A stretch of DNA of 64,000 nucleotides from positions 620,001 to 684,000 of the forward strand of contig NZ_LR134289.1 in the NCBI RefSeq assembly GCF_900636535.1, written 5' to 3'. Positions 44,197 to 53,316 of the stretch are shown one piece after another. A model generated the notes under the pieces. It did not search any database. It had not been told where the DNA came from and was given only the letters and a program-made list of their open reading frames with translations. The DNA comes from Chryseobacterium gleum. Lineage in GTDB: Bacteria; Bacteroidota; Bacteroidia; Flavobacteriales; Weeksellaceae. Position 1 is the stretch's first letter; each line of letters opens with the position of its first letter. The translations under genes and the position numbers were made by a program.

Positions 44197-44994
44197 ATGG
44201 ATCGCAAGAATCAATTTGCACTCATTACAGGTGCTACCAGCGGTATAGGTTACGAACTGGCCAAACTGTTTGCCAAGAACGGCTATGACCTTGTTATTGT
44301 GGCCAGAGATCATGAAGAGCTGAAAAAAAAGTCTGATGAATTTAAAAATTTTGGAGTGAATGTGATCAGCATCTCCAAAAACCTTTTTCTGGAAGAAGAA
44401 GCTTATTCCCTGTATTCAGAGTTGAAAATGAATGGGATAAGTCCTGAAATTCTGGTTAATGACGCCGGACAGGGTGTCTATGGAAAATTTCAGGATACCG
44501 ATATTCACAGGGAAGTAGACATTATACAGCTAAATATCATTTCTGTCATCATATTGACCAAACTGTTTTTGAAGGACCGGCTGCCCAAAGGATCAGGAAA
44601 AATTTTAAATCTGGCTTCTGTAGCCAGTAAAGCGCCTGGTCCATGGCAATCGGTATATCATGGCACCAAAGCATTTGTATTATCATGGTCTGAAGCTATC
44701 CGTGAGGAATTAAAAGACTCAGGAATTACAGTGACGGCACTTTTACCGGGACCTACAGACACAGATTTCTTCAATAAAGCGGATATGAACACAAGTAAAA
44801 TACTTGAAGACAGAGATAATCTCGCTTCTCCTGAAGAAGTGGCTATTGACGGTTACAATGCTCTGATGAACGGAGATGATAAAATAGTATCAGGCTTAAA
44901 AAATAAACTTTCCGTCGCCATGGCTAACATTTCCAGCGACAGTATGGCTGCCCACAGAATGTATGAAATGCAAAAACCCACAACAGAAGAATAA
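44197..44994 (+). CDS. Short-chain dehydrogenase/reductase (classical SDR), first
   Basis: A 265-residue NAD(P)-dependent oxidoreductase. Nucleotide motif ITGATSGIGYELAKLF, then NDAG, the Ser of LNLASVASKAPG, and the catalytic YHGTKAFV. Substrate unknown. The group resembles YqjQ-like SDRs in general stress operons. 11 bases before the next SDR gene. Confidence 0.9.
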   Translation: MDRKNQFALITGATSGIGYELAKLFAKNGYDLVIVARDHEELKKKSDEFKNFGVNVISISKNLFLEEEAYSLYSELKMNGISPEILVNDAGQGVYGKFQDTDIHREVDIIQLNIISVIILTKLFLKDRLPKGSGKILNLASVASKAPGPWQSVYHGTKAFVLSWSEAIREELKDSGITVTALLPGPTDTDFFNKADMNTSKILEDRDNLASPEEVAIDGYNALMNGDDKIVSGLKNKLSVAMANISSDSMAAHRMYEMQKPTTEE

Positions 44995-45005
44995 TAAATA
45001 ACGGT

Positions 45006-45755
45006 ATGATCGGAAAATTAAAAAATAAATCTGTTTTAATTACCGGTGCCGACAGTGGAATCGGTAAGGCTGTAGCGCTCCTTTTTGCCATGGAAGGAGC
45101 AGATATTGCCATTATTTATCACTCCAGCGATAATGATGCAGGAAAAACAAAAGCAGAAATTGAAACACTGAATAGAAAATGCATCATTTTCAAAGGAGAC
45201 ATCAACGACTATGAATTCTGTGAAGCAACAGTAAAGGAAGTGATATCGGTATTCGGAAAAATTGATATTCTCATCAATAATGCCGGTATTCAGTTTCCTG
45301 CGGAAAGGATCGAGGATCTTGAAGAGAAAAATATAAGACAAACCTTTGATTCCAATATTGTGGGAATGATCTTACTGACGAAGGTCGTATTCCCTTATCT
45401 GAAAGAAGGAAGCTGTGTCATCAATACAACCTCGGTTTCTGCTTACCAGGGCCATCCGGAGCTTCTTGATTATTCTGCTACAAAAGGGGCTATTGTTTCT
45501 TTTACCCGCTCACTGGCATTGCAGGCAAAGCCAAAAGGAATCCGCATCAATGCCGTTGCGCCCGGCCCTGTAGCAACACCGCTTACTGAAGAAACATTTG
45601 ACGAAAAAGAAGAAAACCCCAACAAACCTCCGTTCGAGAGAAATGCTACTCCGGAAGAAATTGCCTCCAGCTTTCTGTTTCTGGCCAGTAAAGATGCCTC
45701 GCAGATTACCGGACAGGTGCTCCATCCCAATGGAGGGCTAATTGTGAACGGATAA
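45006..45755 (+). CDS. Short-chain dehydrogenase/reductase (classical SDR), second
   Basis: A 249-residue SDR of the glucose dehydrogenase/YhdF-like type: LITGADSGIGKAVALLF, INNAG, INTTSVSAYQGHPELLDYSATKGAIVSF (catalytic Ser and YxxxK), and the C-terminal ITGQVLHPNGG. Only about a third of its residues appear shared with the preceding SDR, so this is not a recent duplication. Stress-operon SDRs of this kind are common beside catalases. Confidence 0.92.
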   Translation: MIGKLKNKSVLITGADSGIGKAVALLFAMEGADIAIIYHSSDNDAGKTKAEIETLNRKCIIFKGDINDYEFCEATVKEVISVFGKIDILINNAGIQFPAERIEDLEEKNIRQTFDSNIVGMILLTKVVFPYLKEGSCVINTTSVSAYQGHPELLDYSATKGAIVSFTRSLALQAKPKGIRINAVAPGPVATPLTEETFDEKEENPNKPPFERNATPEEIASSFLFLASKDASQITGQVLHPNGGLIVNG

Positions 45756-45782
45756 GATATTCAACACTAAAAAAATTATATT

Positions 45783-45938
45783 ATGAAAACAACAGCCCTT
45801 ATTTTAGGCGTTTTAAGCCTGTTTACTTTTACATCCTGCAGATGCAATATTGATGAAGACGAAAACAGAAAAAGAGATCAGAAGAACAATACTGCCAAAG
45901 TGGGAATCCCCGAAAGCGATACCCTGAATATCAGGTAA
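45783..45938 (+). CDS. Very small lipoprotein
   Basis: A 51-residue protein: signal peptide with lipobox FTFTSC (Cys18), then a charged tail rich in Asp, Glu, Lys, Arg and Asn. It lies 27 bases after the second SDR gene and 5 bases before the FAD/Rieske gene, in the same direction, which supports expression. Function unknown. Confidence 0.65.
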   Translation: MKTTALILGVLSLFTFTSCRCNIDEDENRKRDQKNNTAKVGIPESDTLNIR

Positions 45939-45943
45939 GTTTA

Positions 45944-47491
45944 ATGTCAAAAAGGATAATTATGTACAGAGACGGTGCAAGAAAAAGCATATGGCAGGAG
46001 GAGATCAGGAAATTTTCTGCAGAAACTGATTTCAGCCAGCTATTTGATGTTGCCATAGTGGGCGGCGGAATTACAGGGGTTTCAACAGCAATGAAACTGC
46101 AGGAATCCGGAAAGAAATGCATCATTCTGGAGGCTGCGAATATCGGATTTGGAACAACAGGGGGAACAACGGCTCACTTAAATGATTTTTTTGATACTAC
46201 CTTCAACGAGGCTATCAGGGATTTTGGTCTTGAAAAAGCCAGACTTTATGCAGAATCCGGAGGTGACGCTATTGAAATTATTGAAGACCGCATTCGACAA
46301 TACAATATCAGTTGCGATTTTGCCAGAAAATCAGCCTATCTTTTTGCACTGGATGAAAAGCAACAGGAACAATTGAAAAATATTGTAGAAGGAGCTGATA
46401 AAGTTGGTCATGAAATGAGTTATGTGAATGAAACGCCTTTTCCTATACCGTTCAAAGAAGCAGTAGTTATTCCCGGACAGGGACATTTTCATCCGATAAA
46501 ATACATCAAAGGACTTTGTGAGGCTTTTACAAAGCTGGGAGGTTCCATCCAGGAAAACTGTCTCTGTGAAGATCATGAAGAGAAGGAAGAATATGTTACT
46601 TTAAAAACTTCAAAAGGAGAAATAAAAGCCGCAAATGTCGTTTATGCAACCCACATACCACCGGGAGTGAATGTTCTTCATTTTACGAATGCACCTTACA
46701 GAAGCTATGCAATGGCATTTACTCTGAAAAACGACCGCTATCCGTTGGCGCTTGGTTAAGATCTCTGTGAACCTTATCATTATTACCGGATTCAGAATAT
46801 TGAAGGTGAAAACCTTTTGATTGCAGGTGGGGAAGATCATAAAACAGGACATGCAGAAGATACCGGAGAATGCTTTTCAAGGCTCGAAAATTATGTCAGA
46901 GAATACTTTGATGTGGAAACAGTGTATTATAGCTGGTCCAGCCAATATTATGAGCCGGTGGACGGACTTCCGTATATTGGAAAACTTCCCGGCAGCAAGG
47001 GAAGAATTTTTGTTGCCACAGGGTTCAGAGGAAACGGGATGATATTCGGAACACTTTCATCACAGATCCTGCATGATCTGATTGTTACAGGAGAAAGCAA
47101 ATACGGTGATTTGTTCAACCCTTCAAGAATCAAGCCTGTTGCAGGGTTCTCAGATTTTGTGAAAGAAAATACAACAGTAGCCTTTGACTTCGTAAAAGAT
47201 AAAATTTTTAAAGATAAAATAGAATCCTTTTCAGAAATTGGTGAGGGTGAAGCTAAAGTTATCCGGTACGAATCAGAATCTTATGCTTTATATAAAGAGA
47301 TTGACGGCACATTACATCTCCTGAGAAGTACCTGTCCGCATGCAGGATGTGAAGTGCGGTGGAACAGTGCGGAGCTAAGCTGGGACTGCCCGTGCCATGG
47401 CTCCAGATTCAATGTAAATGGGAAAATACTTACCGGTCCGACAACCAAAAATCTGCAGAAAGTCTTCCCTTATCAGAAACATGATTCATAA
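45944..47491 (+). pseudogene. FAD-dependent oxidoreductase with Rieske domain, interrupted by an in-frame TAA
   Basis: The intact frame would give about 515 residues: an N-terminal DAO-type FAD domain (VAIVGGGITGVSTAMKL, then GTTGGTTAHL), a continued FAD domain (GGEDHKTGH, GLPYIGKLPGSKGRIFVATG) and a C-terminal Rieske [2Fe-2S] domain with CPHAGC and CPCHGS ligands. An in-frame TAA at 46757-46759 stops it at codon 272, after NDRYPLALG; reading continues in the same frame with DLCEPYHYYR, where homologues have Tyr or similar at the stop. No frameshift is needed. As written, the first part lacks the Rieske domain. A single-base error or a true nonsense mutation are both possible. The next downstream ATG (46997) would not give a useful protein. 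Confidence 0.88.
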
Positions 47492-47556
47492 ATGCTACCT
47501 CTCAAATCTCAAATCTTAAACCTTGAACTTTAAACATTAAACTTTAAACTAAGAAT

Positions 47557-48213
47557 ATGTCACGCACCAGTTTCTTGTATCGCAACAGCTTAAGTATTGT
47601 TCTGATTACTTTGATGGTCATTTTTCTTGCAGGACAGTTCTTTATGGGCTGGAAAACAGAAAACAAAGAACTCATTGAAAACGGACAGCCTGCATTAAAG
47701 ATCGGTGAATATATTCATAGCGGCCATTTCATACAGGCAACTTTTGAAAACTGGGAAAGCGAATTTCTCCAGATGATGCTTTATGTTTTACTAACGGTTT
47801 CTCTGAGACAGAAAGGCTCCAGTGAGTCGAAATCCATGACAGAAGAGGAAGATGTAGACAAGGAACCTGTACCGCATCCCAAAGCGCCATGGCCCGTCAA
47901 AAAAGGAGGAATATGGCTGAAACTCTATAAACATTCCTTATCCATTGCTTTTGCCATTCTATTCCTGGCCAGCTTTATTTTACATTTCTATGGAAGCCTT
48001 AAGGATTTTAATGATGAACAGCTGATGAACAGTAAGCCTGCCGTAACGGCAATGCAGTATATTTCAGAATCAAGATTCTGGTTTGAGTCTTTTCAGAACT
48101 GGCAGAGTGAATTTCTCGCTGTAGCTTCACTGGTTATTTTATCCATATGGCTTCGCGAAAAAGGTTCTCCCGAATCAAAACCGGTTGATATGCCTCATGA
48201 TGAGACACCATAA
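47557..48213 (+). CDS. Duplicated membrane protein (DUF6766-like)
   Basis: A 218-residue membrane protein made of two similar halves. Each half has a hydrophobic helix (LSIVLITLMVIFLAGQFF; LSIAFAILFLASFILHFYGS), a polar linker, and a second helix within NWESEFLQMMLYVLLTVSLRQKG / NWQSEFLAVASLVILSIWLREKG. The central linker is acidic. The family name DUF6766 is from memory. Function unknown; last gene of the stress island, its 3' end overlaps the convergent AraC gene by 19 bases. Confidence 0.72.
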   Translation: MSRTSFLYRNSLSIVLITLMVIFLAGQFFMGWKTENKELIENGQPALKIGEYIHSGHFIQATFENWESEFLQMMLYVLLTVSLRQKGSSESKSMTEEEDVDKEPVPHPKAPWPVKKGGIWLKLYKHSLSIAFAILFLASFILHFYGSLKDFNDEQLMNSKPAVTAMQYISESRFWFESFQNWQSEFLAVASLVILSIWLREKGSPESKPVDMPHDETP

Positions 48214-48998
48214 TCTTTTTTAATTTTTGGCTTTTCCTGCATGATGGTAAAATAGGATGAAGTAAATGCAGACAGGCTTTGATATCCAACCTTATAAGCA
48301 ACTTCACTTAAAGTATATTGTCTGGTGTCAATCAGTTCAATACTTTTTAAAATTCTTGTTAACTGCAGGTATTTTTGCAGGGTAATTCCCGTTTCATTTT
48401 TGAAAATTCTCTGTAAGCTTCGTACAGACATTTGTGCTTTTTCAGCCAGAGAATCGATATCAAGATTATATTTAAAATGGGTATTGATTTCATTGCATAC
48501 AGGAATCAGCCTTGTATCTGCAGGTACAGGAATTTCCAGACTGCTGCTTTCCTTACAGAAGTTGGGAAGACTTTTTAAAATAGCTTTAAAAAACACGTCC
48601 TGTTCTTCATTTTCATCTAATAATTGATTCCATTTTGAAGCATATAAAAGCATTTCCTTTAATACAGGAGGAGCGGCAAACACCTGAACATTCTTATAAA
48701 ATTCGTCTTCAAAAACGGATTTGAACAAAAATACCATCAGATTCACCGTTTGTGCTTCAGAAGTTATTTTATGATCTTTTTCTGAGGGAATCCAGATAAC
48801 ATGATGTTGTGGGACAAGATAAATTTTCCTGTCGATATGGAAATACTGGTATCCTTCTTCCACAAAAGTCAGCTGAGCACGGCTATGCCTGTGTTCATAA
48901 TCATCATGTTTCCAGTTTTTTTCACACCAGACATAAGCCTCTTTTTCAATAGAATCGATAAAATGGCTTCCCGTCTCTTCAATCAGTCCACATTTCAT
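48195..48998 (-). CDS. AraC family transcriptional regulator
   Basis: A 267-residue regulator: an N-terminal cupin-like sensor domain (HRHSRAQLTFVEEGYQYFHID, near 35-60) and a C-terminal AraC HTH (SLAEKAQMSVRSLQRIFKNE and LSEVAYKVGYQSLSAFTSSYF). It is transcribed divergently from the flavodoxin-RidA fusion gene, 104 bases away, which makes that gene its most likely target. The inducer is unknown. Confidence 0.9.
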   Translation of the reverse strand: MKCGLIEETGSHFIDSIEKEAYVWCEKNWKHDDYEHRHSRAQLTFVEEGYQYFHIDRKIYLVPQHHVIWIPSEKDHKITSEAQTVNLMVFLFKSVFEDEFYKNVQVFAAPPVLKEMLLYASKWNQLLDENEEQDVFFKAILKSLPNFCKESSSLEIPVPADTRLIPVCNEINTHFKYNLDIDSLAEKAQMSVRSLQRIFKNETGITLQKYLQLTRILKSIELIDTRQYTLSEVAYKVGYQSLSAFTSSYFTIMQEKPKIKKDYGVSS

Positions 48999-49048
48999 AA
49001 TGTCGTTTTGTATGTATATTTTGGCAAATTTAATAAAAACGCCAATAC

Positions 49049-49056
49049 TAATTTTG
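49049..49056 (+). promoter_or_regulatory. -7 box of the flavodoxin-RidA gene
   Basis: TAATTTTG (TAnnTTTG), 46 bases before the ATG, in the spacer divergent from the AraC gene. Confidence 0.5.
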
Positions 49057-49102
49057 TACTGTCAATAAAGTAATAGTATTAAAAATAACCTATCCGTTCA
49101 GA

Positions 49103-50239
49103 ATGAAAAAACGATGTCTTTTTCTTATTTTAATTGTATTCACTAATATCAACATTATTATGGCACAAAATAAAGCAAAAATATTGGTTCTTATCCATTC
49201 AGATAATGGCGGGACGTATGAACTGGCCAAAGAAATCGCTAAAGGAATTGAAAGTGAAAACAATGCAGTTCCTTATATCAAAATGGTTAAATCTTCACAA
49301 AATCCCAACCTTAAAAATCTTACTGTGGCAACTGTAGACGAACTGACAGGTTATGACGGGATTGTTTTTGGTTCGCCCGTTTATTTCGGAAATATCAGTA
49401 CGGGAATGAGTGAATTTTTAGCTAAAACCGTCCAGCTTTGGACCAGTCATGCTTTAGAAGGTGTTCCGGCTTCAGTTTTCATGTCAGCAGGAAGTGGTGC
49501 CGGAAAAGAGCTAGCCATGCAGGCATTCTGGAACAGTCTTGCCGTTCACGGAATGATATTGGTACCTAATGGCATCCGTGGGACAGAAGAGCTGAACAAA
49601 GCTATTCCACAGGGAAATACCGTGTTGGGAGTAACAAGTATGGCTTCTTTAAAAGATGTTGAAAGACCGACCAAAGGTGAGCGGAATATTGCTGAATTAC
49701 AAGGAAAAAACTTTGCAAAGGTCGCGCTGGCATTAAAAGATACCCGTCCGAAAAGAGCTGCACTTGTTGCAGAACATCATCAGAACTTCGCTGAAATACT
49801 CAAACAGAAAAATATCACCCTTCCGCAGGTTCCAAAACCGGCAGGAAATTATCAGCCTTTTGTGCGCTCCGGAAATCTGGTATTCATAAATCAGGTTGCT
49901 TTGAAAGACGGCAAAATCTTCAATCCCGGAAAATTAGGTGTTGAAGTAAATGAACAGCAGGTAAAAGAAGCTACAAAAGTTACCATGCTGAACGTTATTT
50001 CTGTATTGAATGAAGCTGTAGGAGGAGATTTGAGCAGAGTAAAACAATGTGTTCAGCTTACAGGAATTTTCAATACAAAAGAGGATTATACAAAACACGC
50101 AGAGCTTATGAATGTGGCTTCTGACCTAACGGTTGAAATCTTTGGAGAAAAAGGAAAACATGCCAGGGCAACTTTGGGAGCATCATCAATTCCTGTGGGG
50201 TCTTCTGTGGAAATTCAGGCTATTTTTGAAGTGGAGTAG
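49103..50239 (+). CDS. Exported flavodoxin-like (WrbA type) / RidA fusion protein
   Basis: A 378-residue two-domain protein. N-terminal signal-like hydrophobic segment (about 5-20, ending MAQ), then a flavodoxin-like domain (about 25-195) with ILVLIHSDNGGTYELAKEI (FMN phosphate loop) and GIVFGSPVYFGNISTGMSEF, typical of WrbA/NAD(P)H:quinone reductase proteins. Residues 250-378 form a RidA (YjgF/L-PSP) domain with VKEATKVTMLNVISVLNEA and KHARATLGASSIPVGSSVEI, including the arginine that binds the substrate carboxylate in RidA deaminases. The combination and its export are unusual: RidA normally works on enamine intermediates in the cytoplasm. No second half gene is present nearby, so it appears to be a true fusion. 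Confidence 0.82.
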   Translation: MKKRCLFLILIVFTNINIIMAQNKAKILVLIHSDNGGTYELAKEIAKGIESENNAVPYIKMVKSSQNPNLKNLTVATVDELTGYDGIVFGSPVYFGNISTGMSEFLAKTVQLWTSHALEGVPASVFMSAGSGAGKELAMQAFWNSLAVHGMILVPNGIRGTEELNKAIPQGNTVLGVTSMASLKDVERPTKGERNIAELQGKNFAKVALALKDTRPKRAALVAEHHQNFAEILKQKNITLPQVPKPAGNYQPFVRSGNLVFINQVALKDGKIFNPGKLGVEVNEQQVKEATKVTMLNVISVLNEAVGGDLSRVKQCVQLTGIFNTKEDYTKHAELMNVASDLTVEIFGEKGKHARATLGASSIPVGSSVEIQAIFEVE

Positions 50240-50335
50240 TTCTTATTAAAACTAAACCACAAAAGTCACAAAAGATAAAAACACTTAAGTTGATTTTAAG
50301 TTAAAAATAACCTGCTGAGAAGTTCACTGAAGTTT

Positions 50336-50352
50336 AAAAATCAAAGATTTTT
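50336..50352. repeat. Intergenic hairpin AAAAATC-aaa-GATTTTT
   Basis: Short palindrome in the 154-base spacer between the convergent fusion gene and the MocR gene. The core AAAATCAAAGATTTT recurs at 60969-60983. Confidence 0.4.
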
Positions 50353-50393
50353 ATTGATACCCAAACATTTGTGTAAATCCGTGAAATCTGAAG

Positions 50394-51824
50394 TTAAAAA
50401 AAGTTCGAAAAAACTTCAGCAATCAAAGGAATACTTTGTTCCAGCTGCTCTTCAGAAAGGGCTCCGTAGCTTAATCTGAAGCCGTTGACCCTATTTTGAC
50501 TGTATTGTTTCGGATGGATTATTTTGATATTCTTTTCCAGTAAAAGAACGGTTACCATATCCCAATCCAATTGAGCTTTAGGAACAATCCAAAAGGCAAG
50601 TCCACCTTCAGGCAGTGTGAAATCTGCAATACCTGCCATATGCATTTTTAACAGCTCATAAACAAAATCTCTTTTATGCTTATAATGAACAGTTGCTTTT
50701 CTGATATGCTTTTTCACGGCACCTTCTCTGATCAGCTGTAGAACAGCCTGTTCCATGATAACATCTCCATGCACATCAATAATTTTTCTCAGATCACCGA
50801 TTTTTTTCAGTAATTTCTGATTTTTAGTGGCCAGGTAACCAATCCTCAAAGCAGGAGCTACCACTTTACTCAGTGTTCCGATATAAACATAATTGTGAAG
50901 CTCCGGAAAACTTGAAACAGGAAGGATGGGACGGTAGCCGAAATGAAACTCGTTGTCATAATCGTCCTCAATGATGGTTATATGATACTGATTGGAAAGC
51001 TCAATTAATTTTAATCTTCTGGAAAGGCTTAAAGTGACTGTTGTAGGATATTGCCTGTGAGGCGTAATATAAATGGCTTTAATATTCTGATGTTCTGTCA
51101 GAAGCATTTCAACAGCTTCAATACTGATTCCTTCCTGATCTACAGGTACGGGCAAAAGTCGGGCACCGGCATATTCAAAAGTATGCCATGCAGGCTGATA
51201 TCCCGGATCTTCTACAATAACAATGTCGCCGGGACTTAAAAGAGTCTGAGCTGTGAGAAACATTCCCATCTGGCTGCCTCGGGTAACAGAAATTTCATTT
51301 TCATGAATCTGCATTCCACGCTGATGATTAAGCATCTGGGAAATCATTTTACGGAATTCAACATCGCCATACTCATTTCCATAACCCATCATCTGCCACT
51401 TGGCTTTGATACTGAAAATCTGTCTGTAAGCTCTTGCCAGTTCTGTTACAGGTGCAATCTTACTGTCCGGATGCCCGTCATCAAAATTGATTAGCATTCC
51501 GTTGGAAATCATCTCCTGATTCAAAGAGTCCTGTATTCTGCCTGTTTTTTTCTCATGTAAAGCAGGAAGATTTTCTGATATAAAAATTCCTTTCCTTTCT
51601 TTGGAAATCACCCATTCTTCATTCATCAGAACCTGATACGCTTCTACAACAGTATTCCTGTTAAGCTTCAAAGTTTGGGCAAGATTTCTGCTCCCGGGAA
51701 GAGCATCACCGGGTTTCAGTCTTCCTGAACGGATATCCCTGATAATGGTATCGGCAATCTGCAGATAAACGGGTTGATCAAGCTTTTTATCAATTTCTAA
51801 TTCTAATTTCCAAGGTCGTAACAT
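50394..51824 (-). CDS. MocR-type regulator (GntR HTH fused to aminotransferase fold), second
   Basis: A 476-residue regulator: N-terminal GntR winged helix (SGRLKPGDALPGSRNLAQTL, RNTVVEAYQVLMNE) and an aminotransferase-like domain with IEDDYDNEFHFG and the PLP-lysine region IGTLSKVVAPALRIGYL. The frame is open to 51857; the start is set at ATG 51822-51824 (MLRPWKLELEID), the usual family start. It lies divergent from the cupin and DapA-like genes, about 100 bases away, so it probably controls them. Confidence 0.9.
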   Translation of the reverse strand: MLRPWKLELEIDKKLDQPVYLQIADTIIRDIRSGRLKPGDALPGSRNLAQTLKLNRNTVVEAYQVLMNEEWVISKERKGIFISENLPALHEKKTGRIQDSLNQEMISNGMLINFDDGHPDSKIAPVTELARAYRQIFSIKAKWQMMGYGNEYGDVEFRKMISQMLNHQRGMQIHENEISVTRGSQMGMFLTAQTLLSPGDIVIVEDPGYQPAWHTFEYAGARLLPVPVDQEGISIEAVEMLLTEHQNIKAIYITPHRQYPTTVTLSLSRRLKLIELSNQYHITIIEDDYDNEFHFGYRPILPVSSFPELHNYVYIGTLSKVVAPALRIGYLATKNQKLLKKIGDLRKIIDVHGDVIMEQAVLQLIREGAVKKHIRKATVHYKHKRDFVYELLKMHMAGIADFTLPEGGLAFWIVPKAQLDWDMVTVLLLEKNIKIIHPKQYSQNRVNGFRLSYGALSEEQLEQSIPLIAEVFSNFF

Positions 51825-51924
51825 CTGGACTATCTGTTTATGTAAAAACTGAATCATTTAAACAGTCCAAATATAAAATAATTTTGTCATGCAATAAAGC
51901 ACAAAACCTTAATAATTTTAAATT

Positions 51925-52380
51925 ATGGACAAGAAACAATTCAGTTCTAAAGACTTTCATGAAACTTTTGCAAGACCAAAGTATGTAAAGCCCAGCCATT
52001 TGATTCATAAAAATGTAGAAAATGCTGGTGTACACAATCAGTTTTCAACAGAAAGAAAGCATCCCGTTTTCTTTGTAGATCTTCCCAGTAAGAATGTCAG
52101 CATGACGATCGGCGGACTTCTTCCAGGCCAGCAAACCAACAGACATCGCCATACGTATGAAACCGTATTATTCGTCATTGAAGGAAAAGGCTGGACAGAA
52201 GTAGAAGATGAAAGGGTATATTGGGAAGCAGGAGACGCGGTATATATTCCTTCATGGGCCTGGCATAAACACCAGAACCTGAGCGATACAGAACCTGCCA
52301 AATACATTGCCTGCGAAAATGCTCCTCAGCTGCAGAATTTGGGAGTCGCATTAAGAGAAGAGGAAGGCAGAGACCTTTAA
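51925..52380 (+). CDS. Cupin-domain protein
   Basis: A 151-residue single-cupin protein. Motif 1 is QQTNRHRHTYETVLFVIEGKG and motif 2 AVYIPSWAWHKHQN, giving the usual His/Glu metal site. The N-terminal 45 residues are polar and unlike other cupins. It precedes the DapA-like gene by 42 bases and lies opposite the MocR gene; the pair may act on a common amino- or keto-acid substrate. Confidence 0.85.
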   Translation: MDKKQFSSKDFHETFARPKYVKPSHLIHKNVENAGVHNQFSTERKHPVFFVDLPSKNVSMTIGGLLPGQQTNRHRHTYETVLFVIEGKGWTEVEDERVYWEAGDAVYIPSWAWHKHQNLSDTEPAKYIACENAPQLQNLGVALREEEGRDL

Positions 52381-52422
52381 AATGAGAGGTTAAAATTATT
52401 TTCAATTTTTAAATCAAAAAAC

Positions 52423-53307
52423 ATGAAAAATGTTCCATTCAAAGGGATTATCGCCTATCCCATAACGCCTTTTGACAATAATGAAAAAGTAGATATTCCT
52501 CTTTTTAAACATCTTGTAGAAAGACTGGTCACTTCCGGAAGCCACGGCATTGCGCCATTAGGAAGTACAGGGGTAATGCCCTATCTGTCTGATGAAGAAA
52601 AAGAAGAAGTTACAGAGGCTACTTTGCAGCAGGTAAAAGGAAGAATTCCAACGCTGGTAGGCGTTTCCAATCTTACAACAGAAAAGACAATTCACCATGC
52701 ACAGTTTGCCGAAAAAGCAGGAGCAGATGCCGTTATGATCATTCCTATGAGCTACTGGAAACTCACAGATGATGAAATTGTTTCCCATTATGATGCTGTA
52801 GCACGTAAAATTTCTATCCCGATTATGGCTTACAATAATCCGGCAACAAGTGGGGTAGATATGTCACCGGCCTTACTGAAAAGGTTGCTTGAAATTCCCA
52901 ATGTAACGATGATTAAAGAAAGTACAGGAGATGTTCAGAGGATGCATTATCTGAGAAGAGAACTGGGAGAAGACGTTGCGTTCTACAACGGTTCTAATCC
53001 TTTGGCGCTGGCTGCATTTTCTGCCGGAGCAAGAGGTTGGTGTACGGCTGCTCCCAATCTTATTCCGGAACTGAATATCAGTCTTTACCATGCAGTGGAA
53101 GAGGGAAATCTTGAAAAAGCAAAAGAAATTTTCTATCAGCAGTTTGACCTTTTAAAATTTATTGTCAGCAAAGGTTTGCCGAGAGCGGTGAAATCCGGAC
53201 TGAATATTCTTGGGGAAAACGGAGGAAATTTAAGAAGTCCCTTAAAGCCGCTTGATGAAAAGGAAACTGAGGAATTAAAAAATATTATTAAAACACTTAT
53301 TAATTAA
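52423..53307 (+). CDS. Dihydrodipicolinate synthase family protein (DapA-like aldolase)
   Basis: A 294-residue (beta/alpha)8 aldolase/lyase of the DHDPS/N-acetylneuraminate lyase superfamily. The Schiff-base Lys165 lies in TMIKESTGD, and Tyr137 in MAYNNPATSG. The usual GTTGE sequence is LGSTGVMPYL here, which points away from true DapA and towards a keto-acid lyase or dehydratase. Substrate unknown. Located between a cupin gene and a small thioredoxin-like gene, with the MocR regulator divergent. Confidence 0.88.
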   Translation: MKNVPFKGIIAYPITPFDNNEKVDIPLFKHLVERLVTSGSHGIAPLGSTGVMPYLSDEEKEEVTEATLQQVKGRIPTLVGVSNLTTEKTIHHAQFAEKAGADAVMIIPMSYWKLTDDEIVSHYDAVARKISIPIMAYNNPATSGVDMSPALLKRLLEIPNVTMIKESTGDVQRMHYLRRELGEDVAFYNGSNPLALAAFSAGARGWCTAAPNLIPELNISLYHAVEEGNLEKAKEIFYQQFDLLKFIVSKGLPRAVKSGLNILGENGGNLRSPLKPLDEKETEELKNIIKTLIN

Positions 53308-53316
53308 TATAATTTT

